Positions 24,331 to 40,000 are shown, numbered from the stretch's first letter. The stretch is DNA of 64,000 nucleotides from Ceratopteris richardii (GCA_020310875.1 CM035407.1:91293632-91357631); one strand, 5' to 3'. Notes: generated by a model not told the origin, from the sequence alone. Program-made: numbers and translations.

Positions 24331-25190
24331 GCATTGTGTGTTGTGCTCCAAGCTTCTTCTTCTTCCTTGTGCTGTTCGCATGCTTCAGGAGACGTCTAAA
24401 TCCAACAAACTTGGTGCATAATTTTCAATGATTTAACTTGGTAAAGTTTGCTCCTTAAGTCTACTACATACTCATAAAATTTCATTGCAATTGGGTTTTT
24501 CAATCTTGAGATATATTTATTTGAAGTCGACTATATCTGTTCATACCTTACTTCTCTGTGAGCATTCCATCATAACAAACATTTTATTAGAGCTTGTTCT
24601 CAGTGTGTACTTTATCATTTTCCATGATTCAAAGCTTGATAAAATTCGCATACTTTCTAGTATATACCTACAAAATTTCATAAGCATTGTGTCTTGGAAT
24701 CTTGAGATATTAACATTTCTTTGCTCATGGGTTTGAGGACTCCTATAGCCCATTAAAATCGGGATGATGCTAAAACTTGCTAAACACTTTCTCTTTATGT
24801 AGTCCATCATTCTTTTATGAAATAACTCTTCATTTTTAGCTTACTAAGTTAATTAGAGTTCCCCAAAAGGACTTAAGTCAATTGTTGTTGTGGCCAGAGA
24901 ATTGTTCAAAACAATGAGCACGTGTATGAACCAAACTAGCAAGTTTTTTACACTTGATTCAACTTCTACCTATCTATTTTGATTTATCTTTTTGAGAGTG
25001 ATCTTCCAAGTACATACGGTGTCCAATACATCCTTTGGAAAGCTAAAAGGGCACACTACATATCCCTGGAGTTTATTTGGCTGGTGTAGTGTAAAGTTTT
25101 TGCAACACCACTTCATCTTCTCCAAGTTAAAATCCATCTCTTCACACGAACAACCAAGCCAAATACAAGCCATAGGCTATTCAGTAATAG
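24331..25190. other. probable C3 LTR remnant and anonymous sequence
   Basis: Two related stretches, around 24470-24530 and 24650-24720, share AAATTTCAT and CAATCTTGAGATAT-like words, so there is some internal duplication. No gene is visible. The boundary with copia C2 is near 25190. Confidence 0.4.
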
Positions 25191-25559
25191 CTAACAAGTG
25201 TTATTTCTATGATACAAATGCAATAACCATTTTGCCTTTGATATACGAAAGGATAGACCATAGAAGACCACCTTGTAACCAAGGTCATCAAGTTGACCAA
25301 ATGACATCAAACTCCATGATAACTGAGGTACATGGCGTACATTATGCATAGTAAATTCTGAATCATCAATAAACCGCACAACCACATCTCCAATCCCCAC
25401 AACGTCACACTGGTAAGGGTCATCAACTCTCACAACACCAAGAGACGTTGTTGCATAATTAGAGAACCATTCTCTATGTGATGTCACATGGAAAGAAGCA
25501 CCAGAATCTAACAGCCACGTGTGGGAAAGAGAATCAGCCATAAGAGTTTGAGTTATCAA
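25191..25559 (-). pseudogene. copia C2 protease
   Basis: The frame carries WLLDSGASFHVTSHREWFSN, the copia retropepsin active site, and then VVGIGDVVVRF, MHNVRHVPQL and LMSFGQLDDLGYKV, which lead into the gag-pre-integrase domain. The active site is intact. The frame is cut off near 25191, where copia similarity ends. Confidence 0.82.
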
Positions 25560-25635
25560 GTGTCAACACATCAACATCATCAAAAATAACATTAATTTCT
25601 TCAATCTTCATAGTCGAACTAGATGTTACAAGTAA

Positions 25636-26520
25636 CTATTTGACATGCCCATCAACATACTGTCCTATACCTTTAGCATTCTTTAATGCATAATAGTCTT
25701 TCTTCATGCGTCCTTTCTTATGACAATAATGGCATTCGATATCCCTCTTCCTTGATTTACTTCTACTCTTATTCCATTGACCATTCTTTTCCTTGTTCTT
25801 GCTCCTTCCATGTTGCTTATTCTTTCCTTGGTAAGAATCACAAACAAGATATGCATCTCCAGTTTGAGTGCCAACCATAGATTTTCTATGAATCTCCTCA
25901 CTCAAGAGTGCTCCACATATGTCATCATAGACCAGTTTACCGATAGGTGCACTATTGCTAATACTTGTGCAAAACGTATCCCATGATGATGGCAAGGTGC
26001 ATAACAAGACTGCTTTCATTTCATTATCCATATCCATTTTCTGAGCCTGTAACTAGGAGAATATAGCGTCAAACGCATTTAGATGAGCAACAACACTATT
26101 TGTGTCCTTCATGCAAAGGTCATATAAGTTTCTCATCAGATACACTTTATTTGATGTTGTCTCTTTTTCATATGTATTGCATAAATTCTTCCAAATCTCC
26201 TCCGCACTTTCATAGTCTAATATTGTAAAGTAAACATTATCTGCCAGGTGCAATCGAATGGTAGACCTGGCCATTTCATCTAGCTCATCTCAATCATCTT
26301 CATCCATGTCACCAAGCTCCTTTAAGATTCCATTTACTGGCTTCCATTGCCTCCTTTGAATCATCACATCTTTGATCTGATTCTTCCAAAGAGCAAAGTT
26401 TGTAACATAAAATTTTTGAATCTCAAAAGTGTCTTTTCCATAGCTCCTCCTCGGAACACTAGCACTAGACCTTGATCCACTAGACATGCCTGAGACCTCT
26501 GATGCCATGATGGTAGACAA
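25636..26520 (-). pseudogene. copia C2 gag
   Basis: The frame starts MSTIMASEVSGMSSGSRSS and carries the UBN2-type copia gag core (NFALWKNQIKDVMIQRRQW, LHLADNVYFTILDYESAEE, FDAIFSQLQAQKMDMDNEMK). The zinc knuckle ECHYCHKKGRMKKDYYALK has lost two of its four ligands, with Arg and Tyr where His and Cys are expected. A Trp-to-stop change near 26289 splits the frame. Confidence 0.82.
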
Positions 26521-27490
26521 ATGAATAGAATGATAATGTACCTAGAAGACTCCAAACACCATTAAGATTCAAAGAAGGATGACCAAGTTCAGATTCTAGA
26601 ATAGAATTCAGTAATCTTCCAAAAAAAAGAGTTAATGAACACTAATGACCAACCAAAAGGATTGTGTTGTAAGAATAAATGTGCTCACACCAATAAGTGT
26701 AGCAAGAAGTAAATCGAATACTATATAGTTGACAAAACCAAAAAATCTGCATACCGAATCACTGACTCCATTGCATATAACTAATTACCAGAAAGAAGCC
26801 AACTAGGCTTATCGAGCACGTATGAACAACTATCATACAACTCCTATGGCGAGGTTGGGTAATTCTTCCACCTGCATCACCGAAGAGACCCCGATATTTG
26901 GGTGTCTCCCAATTAAGAAAACCTCACCACGACCCTCTTTATCAAACATAAAAGGCTTTATGCAAAAATGTAACTGCTATATCAATGACCACATGGACGT
27001 ACATAAGTGATATCCACAAAAGCATAAATAGTGTATATGTGCTCAATATATGCAGTAAAATTACACTGAAAGGTTGAATGCATAGCCCAAAAACTAGCCA
27101 ACAACACCTGCAAGTGTTTGTCAACTCTATTGTTTAGGTTCAAAAACCTACATAAATTTGTCGTGGTTGCTCCCACCACAATTGAAAACCTTTTGAGAAA
27201 CCTGTAGTTTTACGAGTGTGGTTGAAAACACGGCCCCAAAGGTGAATACTTATTTTTGGATAAGTACAAAGAACACTTCTTGATGTTCTTGAACATGTGT
27301 GAAGAGACCTATGCACAAAAGTACTCCAAAATGGCTCCAAAAATCACGCCAAAAATGCTTCGAAAATAGGCTTTGAAAGCAAAGAATGAAGCTTTGAGGG
27401 ACCAAAACATGTTCAAGGTAATGTTAACCTTAGTCTTTCCCCTTCTTCAGACACCAAAAGATTGTAGCTTAGTGGCAAGAGATTGCCATG

Positions 27491-27550
27491 TCAAGCGAGC
27501 TCCGAGGGGAACACTACTGGGATGGGTGACCTCTCGGAAAATACTAGGAA
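27491..27550 (+). repeat. 5S rRNA-like segment in the copia C2 leader
   Basis: This is the second copy of the segment at 7626-7685: TCAAGCGAGCT, then GGGATGGGTGACC, then CTCTCGGAAA. TAGCTTAGTGG again lies just upstream. Position and orientation relative to the copia element are the same in both copies, so the segment predates their separation. Confidence 0.7.
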
Positions 27551-27748
27551 TCTTTATCTTCCTTGATCATTGAGGTCCTCTCTCACATGCAACCAAGGTG
27601 CCAACAGTGATCGATGACTCGGATGACAAGGTATGCCAAGTTTTATGCCTTGGTCGCCGCCTTAGTCACCGCCTTGGAGAAAGCCTTGTGTGGGTGGGTA
27701 GGTGCTCTCTTTGCTCGCACAAAAGGAAAAAAACTCTTGCATCAAAAT

Positions 27749-27761
27749 GCTCTGATACCAA
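27749..27761 (-). other. copia C2 primer binding site
   Basis: The minus strand reads TTGGTATCAGAGC immediately inside the LTR, a perfect match to the initiator tRNA-Met primer site of plant copia elements. Confidence 0.88.
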
Positions 27762-28058
27762 TGAACTATTTTGATGGTGATGCACCACAATGCGCTCTCT
27801 TTCTTGAGAGCTCCACGATGATATCCTCGGAGTAGAAAACTGAGCTCCAAGTGCCGCACATGATACTCTGTAGAGAGGTTACAAAATCCGCAACAAACAT
27901 AGTACACAGGGAGCACGAACACATACTTCTTAGGTGTTACAAATGTGGTTGAACTTGCAGTCTGTGGCTAACCAAGCCATTATATGTTTTATTAAAGAAC
28001 ATATACAAAGAATTGTCCAGTGGCCATTTGGCCTTTCACATGGACACTAATGGTAACA
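27762..28058 (-). repeat. 5' LTR of copia C2
   Basis: This is a 297-bp complete LTR. On the minus strand it starts TGTTACCATT and ends CA, and it aligns along its length with the C1 3' LTR (4769-5064). The shared parts include the block AGGCCAAATGGCC near its start. Confidence 0.87.
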
Positions 28059-29330
28059 AGACTACAAGCTACCTATTGAGATTGTTAGTGATAGAGGTAC
28101 ACACTTCATTAATGAATTCATTGAATCGCTTGCGAGTTAATTTCTAGTGATTCATAACAAAATTAGCACCCTATCACCCACAGGCTAATGGACAAGCCAA
28201 AAGTTCAAATAAAGTGTTGTTTACTATTCTAACCAAGATAGTCAATAATGGAAGGTGGGACTGGGACAAACAATTGCATCATGCAATATGGGCTTTTCGA
28301 GTAGTGTATAGAATAGATATCGGAACTACACCTTTTAATCTAATCTATGGAAAAAATGCAATATTGCCAATTGATTTCTTGGTTCCTAGTCTATGAGTAG
28401 CCGTGAAATATGAGTGGATAGGACATGAACTATCAAAACACTTGGACCAGATAGAGAAATCACATGAGACTAGATTACAAGTTATAGCAGGCATCTATGT
28501 TGCAAAGCAAAGACAAAAGGCTTATTTTGATGCTTATATCAAGGAAAAAGGCCTCAGTGTGGGAGATTTAGTATTGTTCTATACACTGAAACAACATGCA
28601 AAAAAACTACAATAGTGAGGATATGGACCGTTGCATATAAATAGAATATCCACAAGTGGAGCCATTAACCTAGCCAATCTAGATGAAGACATCTTACCCA
28701 ATTACATAAGTGGATGTAGAGTCAAAAAATATATGGATCCCTTGACAGAACAAATGTTTGTAAGACTCTTAGGTGCACAAAACAAAAAGAAAGAAGAGGA
28801 GAGAATATGAGAGGAAGCCAGAATAGAAGCCTTAGAGCAAATCAGGAAAAGGAAAGAATATATACGAGAATGTGATGAAAGGTAGGTATGAGGAGAAGAG
28901 CCTATCCCCATGGCAAACTACCACACTAACAAGGTAAAACCCTAGGAAGTCAAATACGACAACCGTACTTAAACATAGGAATTGGTAAGGAAGAGTACCA
29001 ATTAGTGGATTCATTAACTGGCATGAGAGCAGCCCTAAGTAGTATATGCGCTTCATTAGTTGAGAGACTAAAGGTACAACTCAATCCAACCAAGGCTCAC
29101 ATGATAGGAGTAGGAGGTAAAATCATTGAATGCCTAGGAAAAGTATCCCTATCTTTACACTTAGGGAACAATACCATGCAACAAAGGCTCTTAGTCTGTA
29201 AAGAATCAAACCTCCTGGAAGAACTAGTCCTAGGTGAAGTTTGGATTTTTGAATTCAAGGTTACAATTCACCTTGCTTAAGGATATATATCAACAAAAAT
29301 AAGACATAGAGAGGTTTTCAGTCTACTAGA
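28059..29330 (+). mobile_element. gypsy G2: integrase core, integrase tail and post-integrase retropepsin-like domain
   Basis: This gypsy segment starts directly at the C2 LTR. The integrase core motif IEIVSDRGTHFINEF is at about 28078-28122. After a frameshift near 28140 comes APYHPQANGQAKSSN, where the third catalytic Glu has become Lys. LGVGDLV-type and GAINLANLDEDILPNYI motifs (28655-28705) mark the integrase tail. The linker DPLTEQMFVRLL...EALEQIRKRKEY leads into the retropepsin-like domain. Stops and frameshifts make it a relic. Confidence 0.8.
28990..29330 (+). pseudogene. post-integrase retropepsin-like domain of G2
   Basis: The reading frame gives YQLVDSLTGMRAALSSI, MIGVGGKIIECLGKVSL and RLLVCKESNLLEELVLGEVW, then a stop and GYISTKIRHREVFSLLDKK. 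Alignment by eye with 8170-8500 and the minus strand of 16605-16990 is clear along the whole domain. The active-site DSG is disrupted here (DSLTG), unlike in the other two copies. Confidence 0.65.
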
Positions 29331-32392
<3,062 letters not shown>

Positions 32393-33248
32393 ATGGCTCC
32401 CAAGTTGGAGGAACAGCTGGACACCTTAGAGCATATCCTTCGAGAGTTAATAGGAAAACAGAAGAAAGAAGGCGATTATGCACTGAACGGGGTTACTCGC
32501 AAAGTTGTCGCCCTTGAAGCCAAGGTGGCAACCTTGGAGAAGGAAAACGAGTCCCTTCGGGAAGAGCTTCTTGCTACCCGCAAGCAACACTCACGGGACC
32601 AGGAGGAGTTGCACACTGAGCTTACTAAGATGAGAACGAAACTGGACAGCATACGCGAGGAGGGGGAGATCGCCCCTCAACTAGAGGACATTCTGGTGAC
32701 TATCAAAAAAGAGTGCATGGAGGTGGTTCAGAGCGAGCTTGAGACTAAGAAAGATGGATGGGTCGAGGTTGTAAAAAAGAACCTTCGACAGGAAGCAAAG
32801 AACAACCACCATGAGGAGATCCACATAGTACACACCACCATTGAGGAGGAGCGGATGCGACAGGCTCGCAGGCTCAATGTTCGCGTCTCCGGCCTCGCAG
32901 AGACAGATGGATCACCAGAGCAAGACGGGCGTCGCTTGTGCACATTACTTGGATACCGCACGGATGAGCCTCTCCCTTTCACCAGAGCCTGGAGAGCAGG
33001 ACGGGACACCACACGGAGGAGAGCACTTATCCTTAAGTTCTCAGATGAGGCCGGGAGGAGAGCCTTCCTCAAAACGACAGGCGGTACTACGCACTACACG
33101 AGGCACCCCCATCTATTTGGATGATGACCTCACACGGGTAGAGCACACACGGGCATGCATGCCGCATGTCCTCCAGGCCAGACGAGAGGTACATCGTGCC
33201 CTATACAGAGACGGTCGGGTCATCATTGATGGACGACCCATTGACTAG
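32393..33248 (+). pseudogene. LINE copy A ORF1
   Basis: It starts at the ATG directly after the pyrimidine tract, as in copies B-D. The coiled-coil half is intact. A +1 insertion near 33070 (CTCAAAACGAC against CTCAGACGAC in B) and a short deletion near 33138 shift the frame, after which it returns to the common GRPID end at TAG 33246-33248. In-frame sequence continues past the stop into ORF2, as in the other copies. Confidence 0.85.
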
Positions 33249-35588
33249 GGATTTGCGGCCTATGAGACAACACAGGAGGAGGTGCACATTGCAGTCTGGA
33301 ACTGCAATGGATCTTTGTGGACACATCCAGGGCGCTTGGAGGAGGTGGAGGGCAGAGACATTATCTTCTTGACAGAGACACACGAGATCCCGGGGAGGAG
33401 CCTACCGAGGATTGAGGGCTATATGTGGGAGTCAGCTCACCGCCGACAGATGAGACAAGACACCACACGAGGATCAGGAGGAGTTGCCGTGCTCTACAGA
33501 CAGTCGCTACAGCACAGGGTACAGGTGGTAGCGAGAGACCCAGAGGCACGTTTCATGTGGATACGCCTCCATCCATCAAAGGAGAGAGCAACGTATTTTT
33601 CCGTATGCTATATTGCACCCACCGGCTCGCGCTTCACACATTCCCCCGAGCAGCCCTTAGGGGGGGAGGGGACAGACACCACATTGCCATATGACTGCCT
33701 CAGTGACACCATTATGGAGTATACCAGGATGGGCGAAGTCTTCCTTGTAGGAGACTTCAATGCCCGGACTCAGAGCCACCAATGTGATATCTATGACTTT
33801 GACGACCCTGAGATGCTTCGTACCATAGAGGATATGTCTACACTCAGAGCCTCAGCCGACACCGCCACACCCACCTCATACGGCAGATACCTACTCCAGG
33901 TGGGAGCAGCACACCGTCTCATTATATATAATGGAATGGCGACCTGGCCCACATCGGGTGGCCTCACCTGCATTCCACCCACGATACCACAAGGGGGTAG
34001 TGTGGTAGACTATGTTATCGCACCACGAGAGGCGACGCATCTCATCACCTCATTCACTATCCCACCCATACTGATTGGAGCTGACCACGCATATCTTGCC
34101 CTATCCATACGCGGCTCACCATGCATATCACACCCCGTAACCATACAGCCACATGCCATTCACTTTAGACATGAGCTAGCACATATCTATAGTTCCCATG
34201 TTCGAGAGCGCATCTACTCCCTTGATCCCTCTACCTCATTGGACACCCTCACCGCCCACTTCTCCTCGATCCTCCATACATCCGCCACTCTCAGCTTCCC
34301 ATACACCACCCACAACACCGCACATTCGACACGGTTGGGACATACACCCAAGAATAGATGGTACGATGAGGAGTGTAGGCGACTATACCGACATCTCAGA
34401 GCACAGAGTATCTTGGGATCCATCACAAAGAGGGAGGCACGACGACAGATGCGAGCCCTCACACGCCGGAAGCGACAAGCTTTCGAGGAGAGACAGGAGG
34501 CAGAGTCGTTCCACATGACATTATACGAGCTGAGCTTGGCACACCACCGATGCTAGTGGAGGCCCTCTTCCAGTTGGTGACCTTTATTCTGAGGGTCAGA
34601 GAGCTCCCCACCAGCCGACTCACCAAGCTTGCATTTGAGAGCTCCAGACTTTTAGCAGAGACAGGGCATGAGAGAGTATGGTATGCACAGACTTACCAAT
34701 GGTTAGCAGACCATGGCATGAGCATTACCGATCTTCCCCCCTTTCAGTATGACCTCTCTTCCCACATTACCCTCTCTCGTTCGGAGAGGAATAGGATCAT
34801 CCGTCAGGATCTACTATAGATACACGTCAGGGAGACATGGATAGCACCACAGGAGCCTCTTCCCACAAAGAGGCAACACTACAGAGAGCACTTCCTGATT
34901 GTGACAGCGGATGGTTTCATTCAGAGACCACGATACATGGATACATACATGGCACCAGCTGAGAGAGTGGCCATTGGGCAGCTCAGAGTATCATCACACC
35001 AGCTTGAGATTGAGGTTGGGCGAGCGACACATACCCCGAGGGACGAGAGATTATGCAGGATATGTAGAGAGGAGGTGGAGGACGAGGAGCACTACACATG
35101 TAGATGCCACGCATATGAGGACATCAGAGACCGCTACCCACAACTCTTCAGGGGGGGCAGAGAGATCAGGGCTTTATTGGGGACAGAGGACCAGCGCCCT
35201 CTAGGTCATTTCCTAGTAGAGCTCCAGCACCGTCGTACATCACCCCCAGCAGCAGATGGAGATACACCTGGCCCCCATCCCTCAGACTCATATTACAGAT
35301 TTTTTCAGACCCACAGCCACTCGAGGACCCAGCTCGATGCGGGGTGTCACATTACACAGCAGAGGAGCTTAGACGATAGCGTCGATGACCGAGACCCCCA
35401 CTCCCTAGAGTTCGTCCACACCTGAGAGAGATTCAGGCGATTCATGCACTCCATGACATGGAGATACGGAGACGTCAGCAGCGCACCCCTATCGATCTGG
35501 ACATTTAGAGCATTTTGAGGATCGCCATGATGCCTTATCCACCGATGCATTATATTCTACACCCACTCCAGGCATTTAGAGGGTTGTG
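33249..35588 (+). pseudogene. LINE copy A ORF2 (endonuclease and C-terminus, RT missing)
   Basis: The endonuclease motifs are present: AVWNCNGS near 33290, LTETH near 33375, GDFNART near 33752 and GADHAYLALS near 34080. After EERQEAE (34505) the sequence jumps to the part that follows the RT in copy B, and RT motifs such as YADD are absent. A CAG-to-TAG change near 34817 and a frameshift in the C-rich stretch near 35275 damage the C-terminal part. The CCHC motif CRICREEVEDEEHYTCRC (near 35055) survives. Confidence 0.88.
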
Positions 35589-35788
35589 ATACCATCGAGC
35601 CTCCCATCCCTATGCATATCATATTTGTATCACATCCATTGAGCATATAGAGTGCATACCCATAGCACCCCACATCCTTGATGCCAGTTATTGTCCACTC
35701 CTTTTATACCCGTTTTTTGTACTCACATTTTATTTTCCTTTGGGACCACAGTGGATTGGATCATATTGATGTATATGTTTTGTCTCAT

Positions 35789-35804
35789 AGGCCGATTTTG
35801 GCCT
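35789..35804 (+). other. 3' terminal stem-loop of LINE copy A
   Basis: AGGCC-GATTTT-GGCCT forms a 5-bp stem with a six-base loop just before the terminal GACGTTAA. It is present in all four copies and, with paired changes, in element E. Stem-loops at this place in stringent-type LINEs are recognised by the element's own reverse transcriptase; that role here is inferred. Confidence 0.7.
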
Positions 35805-35819
35805 CTAATAGACGTTAAA

Positions 35820-35993
<174 letters not shown>

Positions 35994-36144
35994 AGCCCTC
36001 TTCCAAAACCAATCCTAAATCATAATCATAAATAGGCCTAATACACCACCGAGGTTAATCTCACACTCTAACCCTAATCTCAAACCAAAACCCTAAATTT
36101 AACCCTAATCCTTGCCTTGAACCCTAACCCTAAACCTAGCCCTT

Positions 36145-36214
<70 letters not shown>
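35994..36214 (+). promoter_or_regulatory. LINE copy B upstream leader
   Basis: This is the shortest leader: about 155 bp with telomere-like words (CCCTAAATTTAACCCTAA, CCCTAACCCTAAACC), then (TC)n (36148-36214) that runs into the ORF1 ATG. It has no GC minisatellite. Confidence 0.55.
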
Positions 36215-36216
<2 letters not shown>

Positions 36217-37078
36217 GGCTCCCAAGCTGGAGGAACAGTTGGCCACCTTAGAGCATGCCCTCCGAGAGTTGATAGGAAAACACAAGAAAGAAGGAGATTC
36301 TGCACTGAACGGGGTTACCCGTAGAGTTGTCGCCCTCGAAGCCAAGGTGGCAACCTTGGAGAAGGAAAACGAATCCCTTCAGGAAGAGCTTTTCGCTACC
36401 CGCAAGCAGCACTCACGGGACCTGGAGGAGTTGCACACTGCGCTTACTGATATGAAAACGAAACTGGACAGCATGCACGAGGAGGGGGAGATCGCTCCAC
36501 ATCTAGAGGACATTCGGGTGACTATCAAGAAGGAGTGTATGGAGGTGGTGCAGAACGAGCTTGAGACTAAGAAAGATGGATGGGTCGAGGTTGTCAAAAA
36601 GAACCTTCGACAGGAGGCAAAGAAGAACAACCACCATGAGGAGATCCACATAGTGCATACCACCATTGAGGAGGAGCGGATGCGACAGGCACGCAGGCTC
36701 AATGTTCGCGTCTCCGGCCTCACAGAGACAGACGGATCACCAGAGCAGGACGGGCGTCGCTTGTGCACATTACTTGGATACCGCGCGGATGAGCCTCTCC
36801 CCTTCACCAGAGTATGGAGAGAAGGACGGGACACCACACGGAGAAGAGCACTTATCCTTCAGTTCTCAGATGAGGCCAGGAGGAGAGACTTTCTCAGACG
36901 ACGGGCGGTACTACACACTACACCGGGCACCCCTATCTATTTGGATGACGACCTCACACGGATGCAGGTAGAGCACAGACGGGCATGCATGCCACGTGTC
37001 CTCCAGGCAAGACGAGAGGGACATCGTGCCCTCTACAGAGATGGTCGGATCATCATTGATGGACGGCCCATTGACTAG
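36215..37078 (+). CDS. LINE copy B ORF1 protein
   Basis: This intact 287-residue RNA-binding protein of the L1 ORF1 type would coat element RNA and act in the ribonucleoprotein. Residues about 4-90 form a heptad-repeat coiled coil ([32 protein letters not shown]). Residues about 165-235 look like an RRM-type domain (LNVRVSGLTETDGSPEQDG, ALILQFSDEARRRDFL). The end, ARREGHRALYRDGRIIIDG, matches the C-terminal domain seen in LINE ORF1 proteins. There is no zinc knuckle. It ends at TAG 37076-37078, followed in the same frame by ORF2. Confidence 0.88.
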
Positions 37079-40000
37079 GGATTCGCGGCCTATGAGACAG
37101 CACACCAAGAGGTGCACATTGGAGTCTGGAACTGCAATGGATCTTTATGGACACATCCAGGGCGCCTCGAGGAGGTGATGGAGGGCAGAGACATTATCTT
37201 CTTGACAGAGACACACGAGAGCCCGGGGAGGAGCCTACCGAGGATTGAGGGCTATATGTGGGAGTCAGCTCGCCGCCGCCAGATGAGACAGCACACCATA
37301 CGAGGATCAGGAGGAGTAGCAGTGCTCTATAGACAGTCGTTACAGCACAGGGTACAGGTGGTAGCCAGAGACCCAGAGGCACGTTTCATGTGGATACGCT
37401 TGCAGCTATCAGAGGAGAGAGAAGCGTACTTCGCCGTATGCTATATTGCACCCATTGGTTCACGCTTCACACATTCCCCTGAGAAGCTATCAGGAGGGGA
37501 GGGACCAGACACCACATCGCCATATGACTGCCTGAGTGACACGATTATGGAGTATACTAGGATGGGTGAAGTCTTCCTTGTAGGAGACTTCAATGCCCGC
37601 ACTCAGAGCCACCAATGTGATATCTACGACTTTGACGACCCTGAGATGATTCGTACCATAGAGGACATGCCTACACTCAGAGCCTCAGCCGACACCGCCA
37701 CACCCACCTTATATGGCCGACACTTACTCCAGATCGGAGAAGCACACCGTCTCGTTATATATAATGGGATGGGGAGCTGGCCCACCTCGCGCGGTCTCAC
37801 CTGCATTCCACCCACGACACCACAGGGGGGGAGTGTGGTAGACTATGTTATCGGACCCCCGGAGGCGACACATCTGATCACCTCATTCACTATCCCACCC
37901 TTACCGATTGGAGCTGATCACGCATATCTTGCCCTATCCATTCGCGGCTCACCATGCATACCCCACCCCGTCACCATGAATCCACGAGCCTGTACCACCA
38001 TTCACTTTAGACATGAGCTAGCACATATCTATAGCTCCCATGTTCGAGAGCGCATCTACTCCCTTGATCCCTCTGCCTCCTTGGACACCCTCACCGCCCA
38101 CTTCTCCTCGATCCTCCGTACATCCGCTACTCTCAGCTTCCCATACACCACCCACACCACTGCACATTCGACACGGCTGGGGCATACACCCCAGAATAGA
38201 TGGTACGATGAGGAGTGTAGGCGACTATACCGACATCTCAGAGCACAGAGTATCTTCGGATCCATCACAGAGAGGGAGGCACGACGACAGATGCGAGCCC
38301 TCACACGCCGGAAGCGGCGAGCTTTCGAGGAGCGACAAGAGGCAGAGTTGATCGACCTTCTCATGAGTAGGGATTGTGCCACTGCGTGGAGGGCACTACG
38401 TGAGCCACGTCCACCTACACCCATAGCAGATCCTTCGACTTGGCACACCTACGCCCAGAGGTTATATGACGTCCAAGGCCAGCCACCATTACCGATTCCT
38501 TCCAAACCGCGTCCGGTGATATCCACCCTCTTCACAGCAGGCATGGTACGACAGGCCATCCATAGGCTACAGCATGGCCGTTCAGCAGACCACACGGGGC
38601 TACAGGGAGAGCACTTTATATACGCAACAGATGTAGTTTCCCACTTGATCGCCCATCTCTTCAACCATGCTCTGGTTGAGGGATTACCCGACTCATGGAC
38701 TATGCATACCATTACGCCTATCCATAAGTCCGGCGATATGATGGACCCAGGGAACTAAAGGACTATTATGATAGGCCATATCCTGGCCAAGCTCTATGGG
38801 GCAGTACTAGAGGCAGAGCTCAGTACACACGCTGAGGCAGCGGGGATCAGAGCACCCGGCCAGGCAGGCTTCCGCCGCACTTTCTCCACCATCGACCACA
38901 TCTTCGTGCTTCGTTGCTTGATTGAGAGCGCGAAGGCGAGGAAGAAGAGACTATACTGTTGCTTTGTGGATTTCCGCAAAGCCTTTGACATGGTCCCTCG
39001 AGAGAGACTACTACGGAGGCTCCAGGAGTTACAGCTTCCATCAGACATGCTATGGGCCATCCACGCTTTGTATGCACGAGTCACAGGCAGGGTACGCTGC
39101 CCCGGCGGTCTATCAGACAGCCTTGTTAGAACCATTGGTGTGAAACAAGGTTTCCCTCTCTCACCCACTCTCTTCGGTCTCTACATCGACGAGATCACGG
39201 AGTATATACAGCGAGCAGGAGGGCGAGGAGGAGACCTTGGAGGTACGCCAGTACATATCCTATTATATGCTGATGACATTGTCCTGCTCTCAGAGTCAGA
39301 GGAGGGGTTGCAGTCACATTTACAGGCGCTTGATACCTTTTGCATGGAGAGAGGACTCACAGTGAACCTTGGCAAGACCAAGGTCATGATCTTCCATACC
39401 TCCAGCACAGTACGCCATCACGCCTCTTTCACAGCAGCTGGAGGACAGATAGAGGTAGTGGACTCCTACGTCTACCTAGGTATCACCTTCTCGGGCAGCA
39501 CAGGGGTATTCTCCATGGCACAGGCTGCAAGAGATAGATTGACGCGAGGTTATGCGGCACTTGCAGGATTGGAGAGACGCTGCTTTCAGACACATTTTCA
39601 GGAGCCCCGGACTAAGGGGTGGCTCTTTGACACTCTAGTGACACCCGCATTGATGTACGCAGCAGCAGTATAGGCACTAGGGATCACAGAGGCGATGTGG
39701 ACGCAGATTGAGAGGCCCAAGATCACCATGATATCACGATTGCTGCGCAGCAAGCCCTCCGTTCCACATGACATTACACGAGCTGAGCTTGGCACACCAC
39801 CGATGCTAGTGGAGGCCCTCTTCCAGTTGGTGACCTTTATTCTGAGAGTCAGAGAGCTCCCCACTAGCCGACTCACCAGGCTTGCATTTGAGAGCTCTAG
39901 ACATTTGGCAGAGACAGGGCATGAGAGAGTATGGTATGCACAGACTTACCGATCCTTAGCAGACCATGGCATGGGCATTACGGATCTCCCCCCTTTTCAG

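Larger units (their letters stand above)
25191..28058 (-). mobile_element. Ty1/copia retrotransposon C2 (truncated after protease)
   Basis: This is a sister copy of C1 on the minus strand. It has a complete 5' LTR (27762-28058), an exact tRNA-Met primer binding site, a leader of about 1.2 kb with the 5S-like segment, gag (26520-25636), and protease plus the start of the pre-integrase region (25559-25191). RT, RNase H and the 3' LTR are missing. On the right it abuts gypsy integrase sequence (G2), so it too sits in a G1-family gypsy element. Confidence 0.85.
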
